Below, in pieces: positions 6,624-18,058 of a stretch of 64,000 nucleotides of DNA. Made by a program: the position numbers and the translations under genes. Source of the stretch: Sediminibacterium goheungense (GTDB taxonomy: Bacteria; Bacteroidota; Bacteroidia; Chitinophagales; Chitinophagaceae); the NCBI RefSeq assembly GCF_004361915.1, contig NZ_SNWP01000016.1, positions 1-64,000 of the forward strand. Direction: 5' to 3'. Every line of letters begins with the position of its first letter. Position 1 is the stretch's first letter. Below the pieces are notes generated by a model that ran no database searches, was not told where the DNA came from, and worked only from the letters and a program-made list of their open reading frames with translations.

Positions 6624-8531
6624 TTAATAATGCCATCTTACAAAAGCTTCCATAGCAGCATATTTTGTCATGCCCAAAGCTGCATAAAGATTTGCTGTAT
6701 TTGCGTTCCGGTCTTCAGCACGTTGCCAGAATTCTCGGCTATCGCTTCCCTGAAAAGGCACCATATCTTTTTGTGACTGATGGATAAATATGCCGAAACG
6801 CTTTTTCATTACCTGATCCGGACTCATCGGAATAGCCATTTCAATTTCTGCAATATCCCATTCCTGCCATGCGCCTTTGTATAACCATACCCAGCAATCT
6901 TTGATCCATTCATCACCCGCAGCTTTTATACGGCGAAGACTTTCGAAAATAATGTCCAGGCAAACCTTGTGTGTACCATGCGGATCAGCCAGGTCACCGG
7001 CACAATAAATCTGCTGTGGCTGGAGTTTTCGGAGTAAGGCCATTGTAATTTCAATATCCGCTTCACCCATTGGGTTTTTCTCTACCGTGCCTGTTTCATA
7101 AAAAGGCAGGTTCATAAAGTGACAACGATCATCAGTCAAGCCTACATACCTGCAAGTAGCTTTGGCTTCGCATCGGCGAATCAATCCCTTAATAGCCCTG
7201 ATTTCATTTGTGTCGCGCTGATTTTTCTTTTTGCCTGAAATAAAACTCCTGGCCGATTGCAAAATATCCTGACTTTTTTTGTTATCGATACCAAACATTT
7301 CTTCAAACCCAACTGCAAAATCAATAAATCTTGTTACGAATTCATCTGCTACTGCAATATTGCCGCTGGTCTGGTAAGCTACATGTACTTCATGCCCCTG
7401 ATCGTGCAGACGCATAAAGGTACCACCCATGCTGATGATATCATCATCAGGGTGAGGTGAGAAGATCAGGCACTTTTTAGGATAGGGGCTGCTTCTTTCC
7501 GGATGCGCCGGTATAACAGCATTGGCTTTCCCACCTGGCCATCCTGTGAGACTGTCTCTCAACATATAAAATACCTGCAGATTGATTTCATAGGCTTCAC
7601 CTTTTTCAACAATCAGGTCCGACAGGCCATTTTCATTATAGTCAATTTCTGTGAGGCTTAATACAGATTTATTCAGTTTTAGTGCCAGATTGATTACAGC
7701 TCTCTTAATCATTTTAGGTGTCCACTCACAATCACCAGTAAGCCAGGGCGATTTAATACGTGTGAGTTCTGATGATGCTGCCTCATCAATTACAAAAGTA
7801 CAGTTGTCGTGCTGCTGGAGAATACTGGCAGGTACCTGTTCTGTTACATCTGCTTCTACTGAAAGGGCTATGATTTTTCCTTTCATTCCCCAGCCCATTA
7901 ATAGTATACGTCGGGCCTTCATGATAACACTGATGCCCATAGTAACAGCAAGTCTTGGTACTTTAGAGATATTCTGAAACTCATATGCATTGGCCATCCG
8001 GGTAGTGTTATCCAGATTCACCAGTCTTGTTTTTGAATGAATGCTTGAACCAGGTTCGTTAAAACCAATATGTCCGTTTTTACCAATCCCCAGTATCTGC
8101 AGATCAATACCACCCACTTCTTCAATCATCTGATCATATTCGGCACAATATTTTTTGATTTCATCTTTCGGCCATTGTCCGCTGGGTATATGAATATTTT
8201 TCGGATCTATATCAACATGATCAAAAAGATGTCTGTGCATAAAACTCCAGTAACTCTGGAATGCATCCTTTTCAATCGGGTAATATTCATCCAGGTTAAA
8301 ACTGATCACGTTGGCAAAACTCAATCCTTCCTCCCTGTGCATACGAACGAGTTCGGCATACATACTGATAGGAGTAGAGCCTGTAGCCAGCCCCAATACA
8401 CATTTTTCACCTTTCTGCTGTTTTTCGCGGATCAGTGCTGCAATTTCTCCAGCCACGTATTTCGATCCGTCTTTTGACGAGGAATAAATTTTAACCGGAA
8501 TCTTCTCAAAGGAATCAACCATGTTTGACAT
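6624..8531 (-). CDS. nagB: Glucosamine-6-phosphate deaminase fused to a PIG-L deacetylase-like domain
   Basis: A 635-residue two-domain protein. Residues 10-270 are NagB: LATGSTP phosphate loop, NLDEYYPI with the catalytic Asp, and GIGKNGHIGFNEPGSS with the Asp/His/Glu relay region. It would convert glucosamine-6-phosphate to fructose-6-phosphate and ammonia. From about residue 355 a PIG-L/LmbE domain begins with SPHPDDDIISMGG (zinc site) and later DLADPHGTHK. This fusion is typical of Bacteroidota; the C-terminal domain is a candidate N-acetyl hydrolase, possibly coupling deacetylation to deamination. It is transcribed alone between a terminator and a 150-bp upstream gap. Confidence 0.92.
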   Translation of the reverse strand: MSNMVDSFEKIPVKIYSSSKDGSKYVAGEIAALIREKQQKGEKCVLGLATGSTPISMYAELVRMHREEGLSFANVISFNLDEYYPIEKDAFQSYWSFMHRHLFDHVDIDPKNIHIPSGQWPKDEIKKYCAEYDQMIEEVGGIDLQILGIGKNGHIGFNEPGSSIHSKTRLVNLDNTTRMANAYEFQNISKVPRLAVTMGISVIMKARRILLMGWGMKGKIIALSVEADVTEQVPASILQQHDNCTFVIDEAASSELTRIKSPWLTGDCEWTPKMIKRAVINLALKLNKSVLSLTEIDYNENGLSDLIVEKGEAYEINLQVFYMLRDSLTGWPGGKANAVIPAHPERSSPYPKKCLIFSPHPDDDIISMGGTFMRLHDQGHEVHVAYQTSGNIAVADEFVTRFIDFAVGFEEMFGIDNKKSQDILQSARSFISGKKKNQRDTNEIRAIKGLIRRCEAKATCRYVGLTDDRCHFMNLPFYETGTVEKNPMGEADIEITMALLRKLQPQQIYCAGDLADPHGTHKVCLDIIFESLRRIKAAGDEWIKDCWVWLYKGAWQEWDIAEIEMAIPMSPDQVMKKRFGIFIHQSQKDMVPFQGSDSREFWQRAEDRNANTANLYAALGMTKYAAMEAFVRWHY

Positions 8532-8682
8532 AGATTTTGATTTAACGAAAATACACCGAATCCTTTACAAAAACCGCAAAAAAACGCAATAATTAATCGT
8601 TAACGTACCAATTTTGCTATTTTTCTCTTATGTTCTTGCAATAATATGCGTGTATTTTAGGTGACGGATCAAGTTTCTGCGG

Positions 8683-10533
8683 CTATTTTAAAACAGGTAA
8701 AACAATTCTTGAATCGTTATGGTAAATCCTGATGGAGGCTTTTTTAAAATCACTGTCCTTTGCCTGATAAATATCCATAAACTGTTGCGGGTTACGGTCT
8801 ACCAACGGAAACCAAGTGCTCTGAACCTGTATCATGAGTTTATGTCCTTTTTTGAAAGTATGCGCCACATCCGGTAAACTGTACTTTACCCGGGTAGGCT
8901 TATTGGGTACAAATGGTTCAGGCTTTTCAAAACTGTTTCTGAATTTTCCACGCATAACTTCACCCCGCACAAGCATCTGGTATCCATTCATGATATATCC
9001 GTTTTCTTTTTCGTATGTAAAATTATCAGGAAATACATCAATCAGTTTTACTACGAAATCGGCATCTGTACCCGACAATGCCACCATCAGATCAGCAACA
9101 ACAGGACCTGCAAGCGTGAGGTCGTTTTCCAGTACCTCTGTCTGAAATACCAACACATCTGGCCTTCTGGCTGCAAAACGCTGGTCATCTGTCATATATT
9201 CTCTTGTTCTTCCGAAATGCACATCTTCGGTATACGGAACAGGTTTGGCAGGATCGCTGGTATATTCGCTCCAACTGCTCAGCGGAGCCATCAATGGTAC
9301 GGCTTTTGATAAATATCCGCCTTTGCGTAAAGCATAGCTTTCATACGAAATATTGTCTGCAGGCCATTTGGGTAAATGCTTCCATTCGTTTGAGCCTGAA
9401 AAGAAAATAGTAGCTTCCTGAATATGATCAATACTTCCTTTCTGTTTCAGGTAATAATTAAAGAAGGGTAGCTCTATATTTTTTCCATACCATTCGCTCG
9501 TATTACTGCCCCATTGAATATTCCCCAGGGTTTTACCATCACTTCTGGCCCATTGACCATGGTACCATGGCCCCATCACAATTTTGTTATTATTTTTTGT
9601 TTTCTGCTCTATCGATTTATAAAGGTTCCAAGCCCCGAAACAGTCTTCTGCATCATAGAGGCCCCCCACTATCAGTGTTGCAATAGAAGGTGAAATAGAT
9701 TGTACGTTGGCACGTGCATCCCGTGCTTTCCACCAGCTATCATAAGTAGGGTGGTTCATCAAATCTTTCCAGAAACGAATAGTATCACCCATTAATCTGG
9801 TAAAATTGGGAAGCGCTCCGGTGCGTAAATAGAATTCATAGTTGTCTTTTGTTGGAAAATCGAATCCCTTTGGACCAACCGTTGTAGGGAAGGGCCTGGG
9901 TTTACCGAATCCCGAGTAAAAGGCAAAGCCATCCATCAGCATAAACGCGCCATTATGGTGAAAGTCATCACCTAAAAACCATTCTGTAACAGGGGCCTGT
10001 GGACTCACAGCTTTCAGTGCCGGATGGTTGCTTAGTGCAGCCATGGTTGAATAGAATCCGGGATAGGAAATACCAAATACTCCTACATTCCCATTGTTAT
10101 CCTGAATGTTTTTTACCAACCAGTCAATGGTATCATAAGTATCACTTGCCTCATCTGTTTCTTTTTCTTTTTTATTGGGCTGATAGGGTCTGATATCCTC
10201 AAAAACACCTTCACTCATCCATCTACCCCTTACGTCCTGTTGTACATATATATAGTTCTCTTTCATGAAATACATTCTCGGTGAGTTCCAGAAAGCGGAA
10301 TAATTTTTCTCACCATAAGGGGCGCAGGAGTAAGGTGTGCGCGTCATGAGAATGGGATTCTTTTGCGTTGCGTTTTTGGGAGCATAGATGGTTGTAAAAA
10401 GTTTTACCCCATCGCGCATTGGAATGTACACTTCTTTCTTTGTATAGTTGTTTACAAACCAGGCAGAATCGGATGTTTGTGCATAGGTTTTTATGATCAA
10501 TACAAGAAAAGAAATGAAAAAGACTTTTTTCAT
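8683..10533 (-). CDS. CocE/NonD-family X-Pro dipeptidyl-peptidase-like hydrolase, secreted
   Basis: Serine hydrolase of the X-Pro dipeptidyl-peptidase / cocaine-esterase family (S15), 616 residues from the ATG at 10533. A signal peptide (MKKVFFISFLVLIIKTYAQ) supports this start over an upstream in-frame one at 10602, which would add 23 non-signal residues. VFGISYPGFYS near residue 155 is the nucleophile elbow with catalytic Ser. GGLYDAEDCFGA holds the Asp region and GPWYHGQWA the catalytic His. The C-terminal third (PVVADLMVALSGTDADFVVKL) matches the jelly-roll PepX_C domain. It lies downstream of pyk, separated by a terminator. Peptide or ester specificity cannot be told. Confidence 0.88.
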   Translation of the reverse strand: MKKVFFISFLVLIIKTYAQTSDSAWFVNNYTKKEVYIPMRDGVKLFTTIYAPKNATQKNPILMTRTPYSCAPYGEKNYSAFWNSPRMYFMKENYIYVQQDVRGRWMSEGVFEDIRPYQPNKKEKETDEASDTYDTIDWLVKNIQDNNGNVGVFGISYPGFYSTMAALSNHPALKAVSPQAPVTEWFLGDDFHHNGAFMLMDGFAFYSGFGKPRPFPTTVGPKGFDFPTKDNYEFYLRTGALPNFTRLMGDTIRFWKDLMNHPTYDSWWKARDARANVQSISPSIATLIVGGLYDAEDCFGAWNLYKSIEQKTKNNNKIVMGPWYHGQWARSDGKTLGNIQWGSNTSEWYGKNIELPFFNYYLKQKGSIDHIQEATIFFSGSNEWKHLPKWPADNISYESYALRKGGYLSKAVPLMAPLSSWSEYTSDPAKPVPYTEDVHFGRTREYMTDDQRFAARRPDVLVFQTEVLENDLTLAGPVVADLMVALSGTDADFVVKLIDVFPDNFTYEKENGYIMNGYQMLVRGEVMRGKFRNSFEKPEPFVPNKPTRVKYSLPDVAHTFKKGHKLMIQVQSTWFPLVDRNPQQFMDIYQAKDSDFKKASIRIYHNDSRIVLPVLK

Positions 10534-10569
10534 ATGGCCGTATATTAAGTATTGGGAAAACAATATAAA

Positions 10570-10594
10570 AAAAGATTCCCATGGGGAATCTTTT
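10570..10594 (-). terminator. Terminator after pyk
   Basis: Stem AAAAGATTCCC / GGGAATCTTTT with a 3-base loop, 27 bases past the pyk stop on the minus strand. Confidence 0.8.
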
Positions 10595-10621
10595 ACGTTC
10601 AAAATATATCAGGGATGTTCC

Positions 10622-12112
10622 TTACACTACTTTGGTAAGCTTGATAATATTGGTGGGTAGGTGTTGGTCAACCGGTGTAGATCCCGTATTTACCACCACA
10701 TCCCCAGTTTTAAGGAATCCTCTTTCTTTCAGAATATTGATCTGATCGAAAATAATATCATCAAGACTGTCTTCTTCAGCATAATAAAATGCACGAACGC
10801 CCCAACTAAGGCTCAATTGATTTACAAGTGATTTTTCCTTAGTAAAGATATACAGGGGTGAAGAGGGCCTATAGCTGCTAAGCATAAAAGCTGTATAACC
10901 ACTCTGCGTCATACCAACAAGTGCCTGTGCTGAAACATCTTCCGATATTTTACAGGCATTATAACAGATGGCATCACTATGGAAGGATGGAGAATGTGGT
11001 TGCGGCTTCAGGTCTTCGGAACGGTTATAACGATATTCTTTCTTTTCCACTTCCAGAATAATCTTACGCATGGTTTCAACCACTAATGCCGGATGATTAC
11101 CAGCAGCAGTTTCACCACTCAGCATCACTGCATCAGCTCCTTCCAGTACAGCATTGGCTACATCCGTAATTTCACTTCTGTTGGGTTTTACCCTGTCTAT
11201 CATGCTTTCCATCATTTGTGTTGCCACAATAACAGGTTTAGCTCGGTGAATACATTTGCGGATCAGTTCTTTTTGAATAAGCGGAATCTGTTCAACCGGT
11301 AACTCAACACCCAGATCGCCACGCGCTACCATGATGCCATCACTTTCTATGATGATGTCACGGATGTTTACCAGTGCTTCCGGCTTTTCAATTTTTGCAA
11401 TGATTTTTGTTTTACTTTTTTTCTCAGTGAGTTTACTTCTGAGGATTACAATATCTTTTACACTGCGTACAAAGCTTAATGCTACCCAGTCCAGTTGCTG
11501 TTCGATAATGAAATCAAGGTCAATCAGATCCTTTTCTGTTAGTGCAGGTAAGGAAATTTTAGTATCGGGCAGGTTAATACCTTTTTTGGATGATAAAATG
11601 CCACCCAGTGTTACCACTACTTTGACATCGCCGTTTTTCTCAATGCTGACAACCTTTACTTCAATTTTCCCATCATCAATCATGATGATGTTTCCTACCA
11701 CTACATCACCTGCCAGGTTAGGATAGGAAACATATATCTTTTCAAGATTACCGATACATTTTTCATTTGTAAAAGTGAGAATGTCGCCTACTTTAACATC
11801 TAATGCATTGTTTTCTATTTCACCTACCCGCAATTTCGGACCCTGTAAATCGCCCAGAATTGAAATATTATATGGTTGTGTTTTGTTGATGTTGCGGATA
11901 TGTTCTATGATTCGCTGCTTATCTTCATGGCTGCCATGTGAAAAGTTTAATCTGAACACATTTACGCCAGCTTTCACCAATGCCAATAATTGTTCATAGC
12001 TATCGCAGGCCGGTCCAACTGTAGCAACAATTTTGGTTTTGTGGTTTACGTGTTCCAGCCCTGCTTGTTTATCCATGTTCCTGTGCAGGTACTTGTCTAG
12101 GTTTTTTGACAT
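10622..12112 (-). CDS. pyk: Pyruvate kinase
   Basis: Converts phosphoenolpyruvate and ADP to pyruvate and ATP in glycolysis. At 496 residues it is close to the usual length. TKIVATVGPACDS and NVFRLNFSHG (substrate and ATP loops) open the barrel. IIAKIEKPEAL holds the catalytic Lys and metal-binding Glu. MVARGDLGVELP and ATQMMESMI are the pyruvate kinase signature, and a C-terminal alpha/beta domain follows from about residue 375. It lies 58 bp downstream of pfkA on the same strand, so the two control points of glycolysis appear to form one operon driven from the pfkA promoter. Confidence 0.97.
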   Translation of the reverse strand: MSKNLDKYLHRNMDKQAGLEHVNHKTKIVATVGPACDSYEQLLALVKAGVNVFRLNFSHGSHEDKQRIIEHIRNINKTQPYNISILGDLQGPKLRVGEIENNALDVKVGDILTFTNEKCIGNLEKIYVSYPNLAGDVVVGNIIMIDDGKIEVKVVSIEKNGDVKVVVTLGGILSSKKGINLPDTKISLPALTEKDLIDLDFIIEQQLDWVALSFVRSVKDIVILRSKLTEKKSKTKIIAKIEKPEALVNIRDIIIESDGIMVARGDLGVELPVEQIPLIQKELIRKCIHRAKPVIVATQMMESMIDRVKPNRSEITDVANAVLEGADAVMLSGETAAGNHPALVVETMRKIILEVEKKEYRYNRSEDLKPQPHSPSFHSDAICYNACKISEDVSAQALVGMTQSGYTAFMLSSYRPSSPLYIFTKEKSLVNQLSLSWGVRAFYYAEEDSLDDIIFDQINILKERGFLKTGDVVVNTGSTPVDQHLPTNIIKLTKVV

Positions 12113-12170
12113 TGTAGAGGGGATGTTTATTGGTTTACGATCCAGTGATTGGTATTGCTTGTTTAACCAA

Positions 12171-13157
12171 TCAGCTTGCTAATATTTTAACAATTTTCAG
12201 CCAGTCTTCTGAAATTTTCTGTTTTGCCTTAATGGCATTATCAAGTGGTATGTAATTCATCTTATTGTTGAGTATACCTACCATAACATTAAAGCGACCG
12301 TTAAGCAGGCATTCTACTGCATGATAACCCATCCGGCTTGCAATCAGCCTGTCTAAACAGGTAGGTGAGCCACCTCTCTGAATATGTCCAAGTATACAAA
12401 CCCTGGTGTCGGCATTGGGTAGTCTTTTTTTAATAATTTCAGCCACTTCATTGGCCCCACCATATTCGTCTCCTTCGGCTACCACAATAAGGTTGACAAG
12501 TTTTTTTCTTTTTTCTTTTTCTGTAAGTGAACTGATTAGCTCTTCAATATCTGTTTTGGTTTCAGGGATCAGAATATTTTCGGCACCTGTGGCAATACCA
12601 CTGTGTAAGGCAATATATCCGGCATCTCTACCCATCACTTCCACAATGAATAAACGATCGTGGGCATCTGCGGTATCCCTGATTTTATCAATGGCTTCTA
12701 CCGCTGTATTTACAGCCGTATCAAAACCAATGGTAAAATCACTTCCGGCAATATCTTTATCAATCGTACCTGGTAAACCTATGCAGGGAATATCAAACTC
12801 GTTACTGAATTTCTGGGCTCCCCTGAAACTGCCATCCCCTCCGATAATGACCAAACCGTTAATGCCTCTTTTCTTGAGGTTCTCGTAAGCTTTGGCACGT
12901 CCTTCCGGTTCAAAAAAATCCTTACTTCTGGCTGTTTTCAGTATGGTCCCGCCCCGCTGTATGATATTGGCTACTGAGCGTGAATCCATCTGGAAAATAT
13001 CATCTTCAATCATGCCGCTATACCCCCTCATGATTCCATATACTTCCAGACCATGATAATTACCTGTTCTCACAACAGCTCTGACCGCAGCGTTCATTCC
13101 CGGTGAATCTCCCCCTGATGTGAGTACCCCTATTTTTGTTACTTTTTTATCAGACAT
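12171..13157 (-). CDS. pfkA: ATP-dependent 6-phosphofructokinase
   Basis: Phosphorylates fructose-6-phosphate. It has 328 residues from ATG 13157; the TTG at 13187 adds ten charged residues and is less likely. GVLTSGGDSPGMNAAVRA binds ATP, and GGDGSFRGA carries the Gly that marks ATP- rather than PPi-dependent enzymes. PGTIDKDI contains the catalytic Asp, with GFDTAVNTA and ILGHIQRGGSPT following as in bacterial PfkA. It is the first gene of a likely pfkA-pyk operon, with a well-formed Bacteroidota promoter upstream (13232-13261). Confidence 0.97.
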   Translation of the reverse strand: MSDKKVTKIGVLTSGGDSPGMNAAVRAVVRTGNYHGLEVYGIMRGYSGMIEDDIFQMDSRSVANIIQRGGTILKTARSKDFFEPEGRAKAYENLKKRGINGLVIIGGDGSFRGAQKFSNEFDIPCIGLPGTIDKDIAGSDFTIGFDTAVNTAVEAIDKIRDTADAHDRLFIVEVMGRDAGYIALHSGIATGAENILIPETKTDIEELISSLTEKEKRKKLVNLIVVAEGDEYGGANEVAEIIKKRLPNADTRVCILGHIQRGGSPTCLDRLIASRMGYHAVECLLNGRFNVMVGILNNKMNYIPLDNAIKAKQKISEDWLKIVKILAS

Positions 13158-13231
13158 TTCTTTTGGCAGTTCTTCTTTCTTTTGCAATTGGTATTAAATC
13201 TAACTCGATGTGTATCAACTACACGGAGTTT

Positions 13232-13261
13232 CAAAAATAAGCATTTGGGTTCAATTGCCAA
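13232..13261 (-). promoter_or_regulatory. Predicted pfkA promoter
   Basis: On the minus strand, TTG (13261-13259), a 19-base spacer and TATTTTTG (13239-13232). This matches the Bacteroidota sigma-ABfr consensus TTG-N19-TAnnTTTG about 75 bases before the pfkA ATG. Confidence 0.65.
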
Positions 13262-13297
13262 TAGTTACATCTGATTACATTTCAGTAAACTTGCTGT

Positions 13298-14197
13298 ATG
13301 AAAATCTTGGTAACAGGTGCTAACGGCTTTACAGGGCAACACTTATGTATAACACTTGTGCATAAAGGGTTTGAGGTATATGCATTAGGGCGAGGACCGC
13401 AAAGGATTGCTGTTCATAAACGCCTTATTTATCACAATGTAGAACTAACAAGTGTTCGTTCAGTTTTGCGTGTATTTGAAAAGGTAAATCCGGATGTTGT
13501 TATTCATACAGCTGCCATGAGCAAACCTGATGAATGTGACAAAAACCGCGATGCAGCCATAAAAAATAATGTAGATGCTACCCGTTACCTGTTAGAAGCC
13601 AGCCGCCACTTCCCAATACACTTTATTCATTTATCGACCGATTTTATTTTCGGGGAAAATGGACCTCATGCCGAAAATGATGAGCCAGGCCCTTTGAATT
13701 TTTATGGAGAAACCAAACTGATGGCAGAAAAACTGGTTCAGGAAAGTGGTCTTATCGCTACTATCGTCAGACCTGTATTTATATATGGCAGGATTAGGGA
13801 GGGTATGCGGCCAAGTTTTATTCAATGGGTACAGCAGAAACTGGAAGCAGGTGAAACCATACAGGTAGTTACCGACCAACAACGTACACCTACTTATGTA
13901 AATGATTTATGCGACGGAATACTACAAATACTAATGTTTAGAAAACAAGGGGTGTACCACCTTGCAGGAAAAGACATTTTGTCTCCATATGAAATGGCTA
14001 TAACCGTTGCGAAAGTATTAGATTTGAACCGACAACTGATTGTTCCCGTTACATCGGCAACATTTCCGGAACCGGTTATACGGGCAAAAAAATCAGGCTT
14101 GCAAATTCAAAAAGCCATACAGGAACTTGGCTATGCACCGCATAGTTTTGAAGAAGCAGTGCAAGTAAGTCTGCAAAAAAAAATAGCCGATGAGTAA
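13298..14197 (+). CDS. RmlD-like NAD(P)-dependent sugar nucleotide reductase/epimerase
   Basis: Extended SDR-fold protein of 299 residues. GANGFTGQHL at the N terminus is the dinucleotide-binding glycine motif. HTAAMSKPDECD (near 68), LSTDFIFGENGPHAENDEPGP (near 112) and the catalytic FYGETK (Tyr and Lys near 135-139) match the dTDP-4-dehydrorhamnose reductase (RmlD/RfbD) family. No other rhamnose-pathway genes are nearby, so it may act on another nucleotide sugar. It is divergent from pfkA and overlaps the start of the next gene by 8 bp, suggesting co-expression with the YhhN proteins. Confidence 0.82.
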   Translation: MKILVTGANGFTGQHLCITLVHKGFEVYALGRGPQRIAVHKRLIYHNVELTSVRSVLRVFEKVNPDVVIHTAAMSKPDECDKNRDAAIKNNVDATRYLLEASRHFPIHFIHLSTDFIFGENGPHAENDEPGPLNFYGETKLMAEKLVQESGLIATIVRPVFIYGRIREGMRPSFIQWVQQKLEAGETIQVVTDQQRTPTYVNDLCDGILQILMFRKQGVYHLAGKDILSPYEMAITVAKVLDLNRQLIVPVTSATFPEPVIRAKKSGLQIQKAIQELGYAPHSFEEAVQVSLQKKIADE

Positions 14198-14867
14198 GAG
14201 AAAGATATTGCTTGTTATATTTCTATTACTGTTGTTGATGCATTGCTTTAGTATTCAGGTTGAAATGAACCAGATCAGAACCATTACCAAAGTAATGCTG
14301 GTTCCCTTACTCATATTGCATCTTATTGTTAACCGCTCATTTACATCTGCCGGCTATCTGCCATTGATTGCGCTGTTTTTTTCATGGCTGGGCGATATAC
14401 TATTGCTGGGTGAGGGTACGGCTTTCTTTCTATCAGGCATGACAGCTTTTGTTATGACACATGTTTCTTATAGCCTCGGGTTCCTCAAAATTCATCCGGT
14501 TACTACAAAAGACCGGGGATATTTTCTGTATCCATTCATGGCTTTACTGATCGTAAGCAGCCTGGTTTTCTTCTTTCTGAGAAATGATCTCGGCTCGTAC
14601 CTGATACCTGTTTTTGTATATATGATGTTCATTAGTGGTATGGCCGCACTGGCATTGCATACATATGCTAATCAGCAGGTTAAAGCGATTGTATCATACA
14701 CTTTTATTCCCGGAGCACTTTTATTTGTTATCAGTGATGCATTGCTGGCCATCAATATGTTCCGCATGCACCATCCTGTACTGGAAGTACTGGTTATGCT
14801 TACTTATGGCCTTGCTCAGTTTTTTATTGTTCGCGGAATTCAAAAAACATCAGAACTTTCAGTTTAG
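14190..14867 (+). CDS. YhhN-family (TMEM86/lysoplasmalogenase-like) membrane protein, copy 1
   Basis: A 225-residue protein with about eight membrane helices. LFFSWLGDILLL near residue 66 and LFVISDALLAINMF near residue 180 are the two conserved Asp-containing helix motifs of the YhhN family, whose eukaryotic members (TMEM86) are lysoplasmalogenases. The start overlaps the upstream reductase by 8 bp (ATGAGTAA). A paralog follows at 14922. Activity in bacteria is inferred from the family only. Confidence 0.8.
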   Translation: MSKRKILLVIFLLLLLMHCFSIQVEMNQIRTITKVMLVPLLILHLIVNRSFTSAGYLPLIALFFSWLGDILLLGEGTAFFLSGMTAFVMTHVSYSLGFLKIHPVTTKDRGYFLYPFMALLIVSSLVFFFLRNDLGSYLIPVFVYMMFISGMAALALHTYANQQVKAIVSYTFIPGALLFVISDALLAINMFRMHHPVLEVLVMLTYGLAQFFIVRGIQKTSELSV

Positions 14868-14921
14868 TTTGCAGATTATGTTTTAGCTTCCCATATTGCT
14901 TCTAAACTGTCATTGACATTC

Positions 14922-15608
14922 ATGGATTTTATCCGAAAATATATACTACACGTATTCTGGGTGTTGTTATTGCTTCATTGCACCTTTCATTTTTTTCATC
15001 TACCATTTGTTGCCATCAGTAAACTACTGCTTATTCCATCTTTGATCATCTATCTTTTTACCAGGAAAACAGAGGATGCTCTAGCCGGGATCAATATTTT
15101 TTACCTGATCGCTATGTTATTTGGTTTTATTGGCGACATGTTGCTGGTTATTATAGATGATCTTTTATTCCTGCCCGGAATGATTGCCTATATGATCAAT
15201 CTAATCTTAATGAGTGTTTTTTTCTGGCAATTGCAACGGTTCTCTTTCCGGAAAATAATCCGGCCATTATTAGTGATTGCATTACTGTCAATTGCCGGCT
15301 ATCTTGTTTTTTCTTTTCTGGGCGATAAGCTGCGACAGTTTCAGGTGCCCGTTTTGTGTTATATGTTTTTTGTAACTATTACAACTGCTCTGTCGATTAA
15401 TACAACTTATCATTCTCAATTAAAGAAAACCGGCTGGCTGTTTTTTGCGGGTGCCATTGTATTTGTTATATCCAATACCATTCTGGTGATGAACAGGTTT
15501 TACCTTTTATGGCATAATCTTTATATAGCTGTAATGCTTACCTATGGTATTGCACAATATTTATTTGCCAGGGGAGTGGCTGAAGTGAGTAAGCATATTA
15601 AAACATAA
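14922..15608 (+). CDS. YhhN-family membrane protein, copy 2
   Basis: A 228-residue polytopic protein, paralogous to the preceding gene. It has matching family motifs (LFGFIGDMLLV and IVFVISNTILVMNRF) and a similar C-terminal LTYGIAQYLFARG (LTYGLAQFFIVRG in copy 1). In the second motif the Asp of copy 1 (VISDALL) is replaced by Asn (VISNTIL), so one presumed catalytic residue has changed and this copy may differ in activity. ATG at 14922 is preferred over the in-frame TTG at 14913. The 54-bp gap to copy 1 suggests one transcript. Confidence 0.77.
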   Translation: MDFIRKYILHVFWVLLLLHCTFHFFHLPFVAISKLLLIPSLIIYLFTRKTEDALAGINIFYLIAMLFGFIGDMLLVIIDDLLFLPGMIAYMINLILMSVFFWQLQRFSFRKIIRPLLVIALLSIAGYLVFSFLGDKLRQFQVPVLCYMFFVTITTALSINTTYHSQLKKTGWLFFAGAIVFVISNTILVMNRFYLLWHNLYIAVMLTYGIAQYLFARGVAEVSKHIKT

Positions 15609-15684
15609 TCCTGCTTTTTTTGGAAACAAGATATCTGTTACAGATAAAAGAGGCATCGGATTTTAATAGAAATGAGTAAAAAAA

Positions 15685-15713
15685 ATCCCCGTTCATTCAA
15701 ATGAAACGGGGAT
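15685..15713 (-). terminator. Terminator after groL
   Basis: Stem ATCCCCGTT(T)CATT / AATGAAACGGGGAT with one bulged base, 38 bases beyond the groL stop, with a U-run on the minus strand. Confidence 0.8.
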
Positions 15714-15750
15714 CTTATGTGTATCAGCCAGCGGCTGATAAGATATGTTC

Positions 15751-17508
<1,758 letters not shown>

Positions 17509-17790
17509 TTACACGATTGCCAACAGATCGCTTTCACGCATAATCAGTAGATCCTGACCTTCGATCTGGATTTCTGTACCGGCATATTTGCCATACAATA
17601 CCGTATCGCCCACTTTTACGGTCATGGGCTCATCTTTTTTACCGGTTCCGGCAGCTACGATGGTTCCACGTTGGGGTTTTTCTTTTGCAGTGTCAGGGAT
17701 GATAATTCCGCCGGCAGTTTTTTCTTCAGCAGCGGCCGGCTTAACAATTACTCTGTCATGCAGAGGAGTAACGTTGAGTTTCTTAGCCAT
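17509..17790 (-). CDS. groS: Co-chaperonin GroES (10 kDa)
   Basis: A 93-residue lid of the GroEL chamber. [11 protein letters not shown] opens the domain, and [24 protein letters not shown] contains the mobile loop with the hydrophobic GIIIPDTA contact. [11 protein letters not shown] and [13 protein letters not shown] end it. First gene of the groES-groEL operon; the 268-bp region upstream (17791-18058) should carry its promoter, but no CIRCE palindrome or clean TAnnTTTG is seen there. Confidence 0.98.
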   Translation of the reverse strand: MAKKLNVTPLHDRVIVKPAAAEEKTAGGIIIPDTAKEKPQRGTIVAAGTGKKDEPMTVKVGDTVLYGKYAGTEIQIEGQDLLIMRESDLLAIV

Positions 17791-18058
17791 ACGTTATTGG
17801 TTTTTAATTTAATAAGGTTTAAAATCTGATTCTATTTCATCGAGAATTATGCCATTAGGGGTCAATAGGTCAAAATTTCAGTTTTGATGCCATTTTTTAC
17901 CCTGATCCCTCTATAACACTGTCAGAACGGGCGGCAAAGATGCAGGAAGTTTCCCGTTTCTGGTGTCAATTTTTCATTTTAGGAGATTTCTGAAAAATAT
18001 TGTCGGTGGTCAATCCAAACCATTCCATCTGCCGTATATGTCATTAAAACGTCATAAA

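Noticed and set aside
8532..8682. Riboswitch or small RNA between nagB and the CocE gene
   Set aside because: The 151 bp are AT-rich with no stable conserved structure visible; glmS-type or other riboswitch motifs were not recognised.
17791..18058. CIRCE/HrcA operator upstream of groES
   Set aside because: No TTAGCACTC-N9-GAGTGCTAA-like palindrome is visible; only a weak TCAAAA/TTTTGA hairpin is present.
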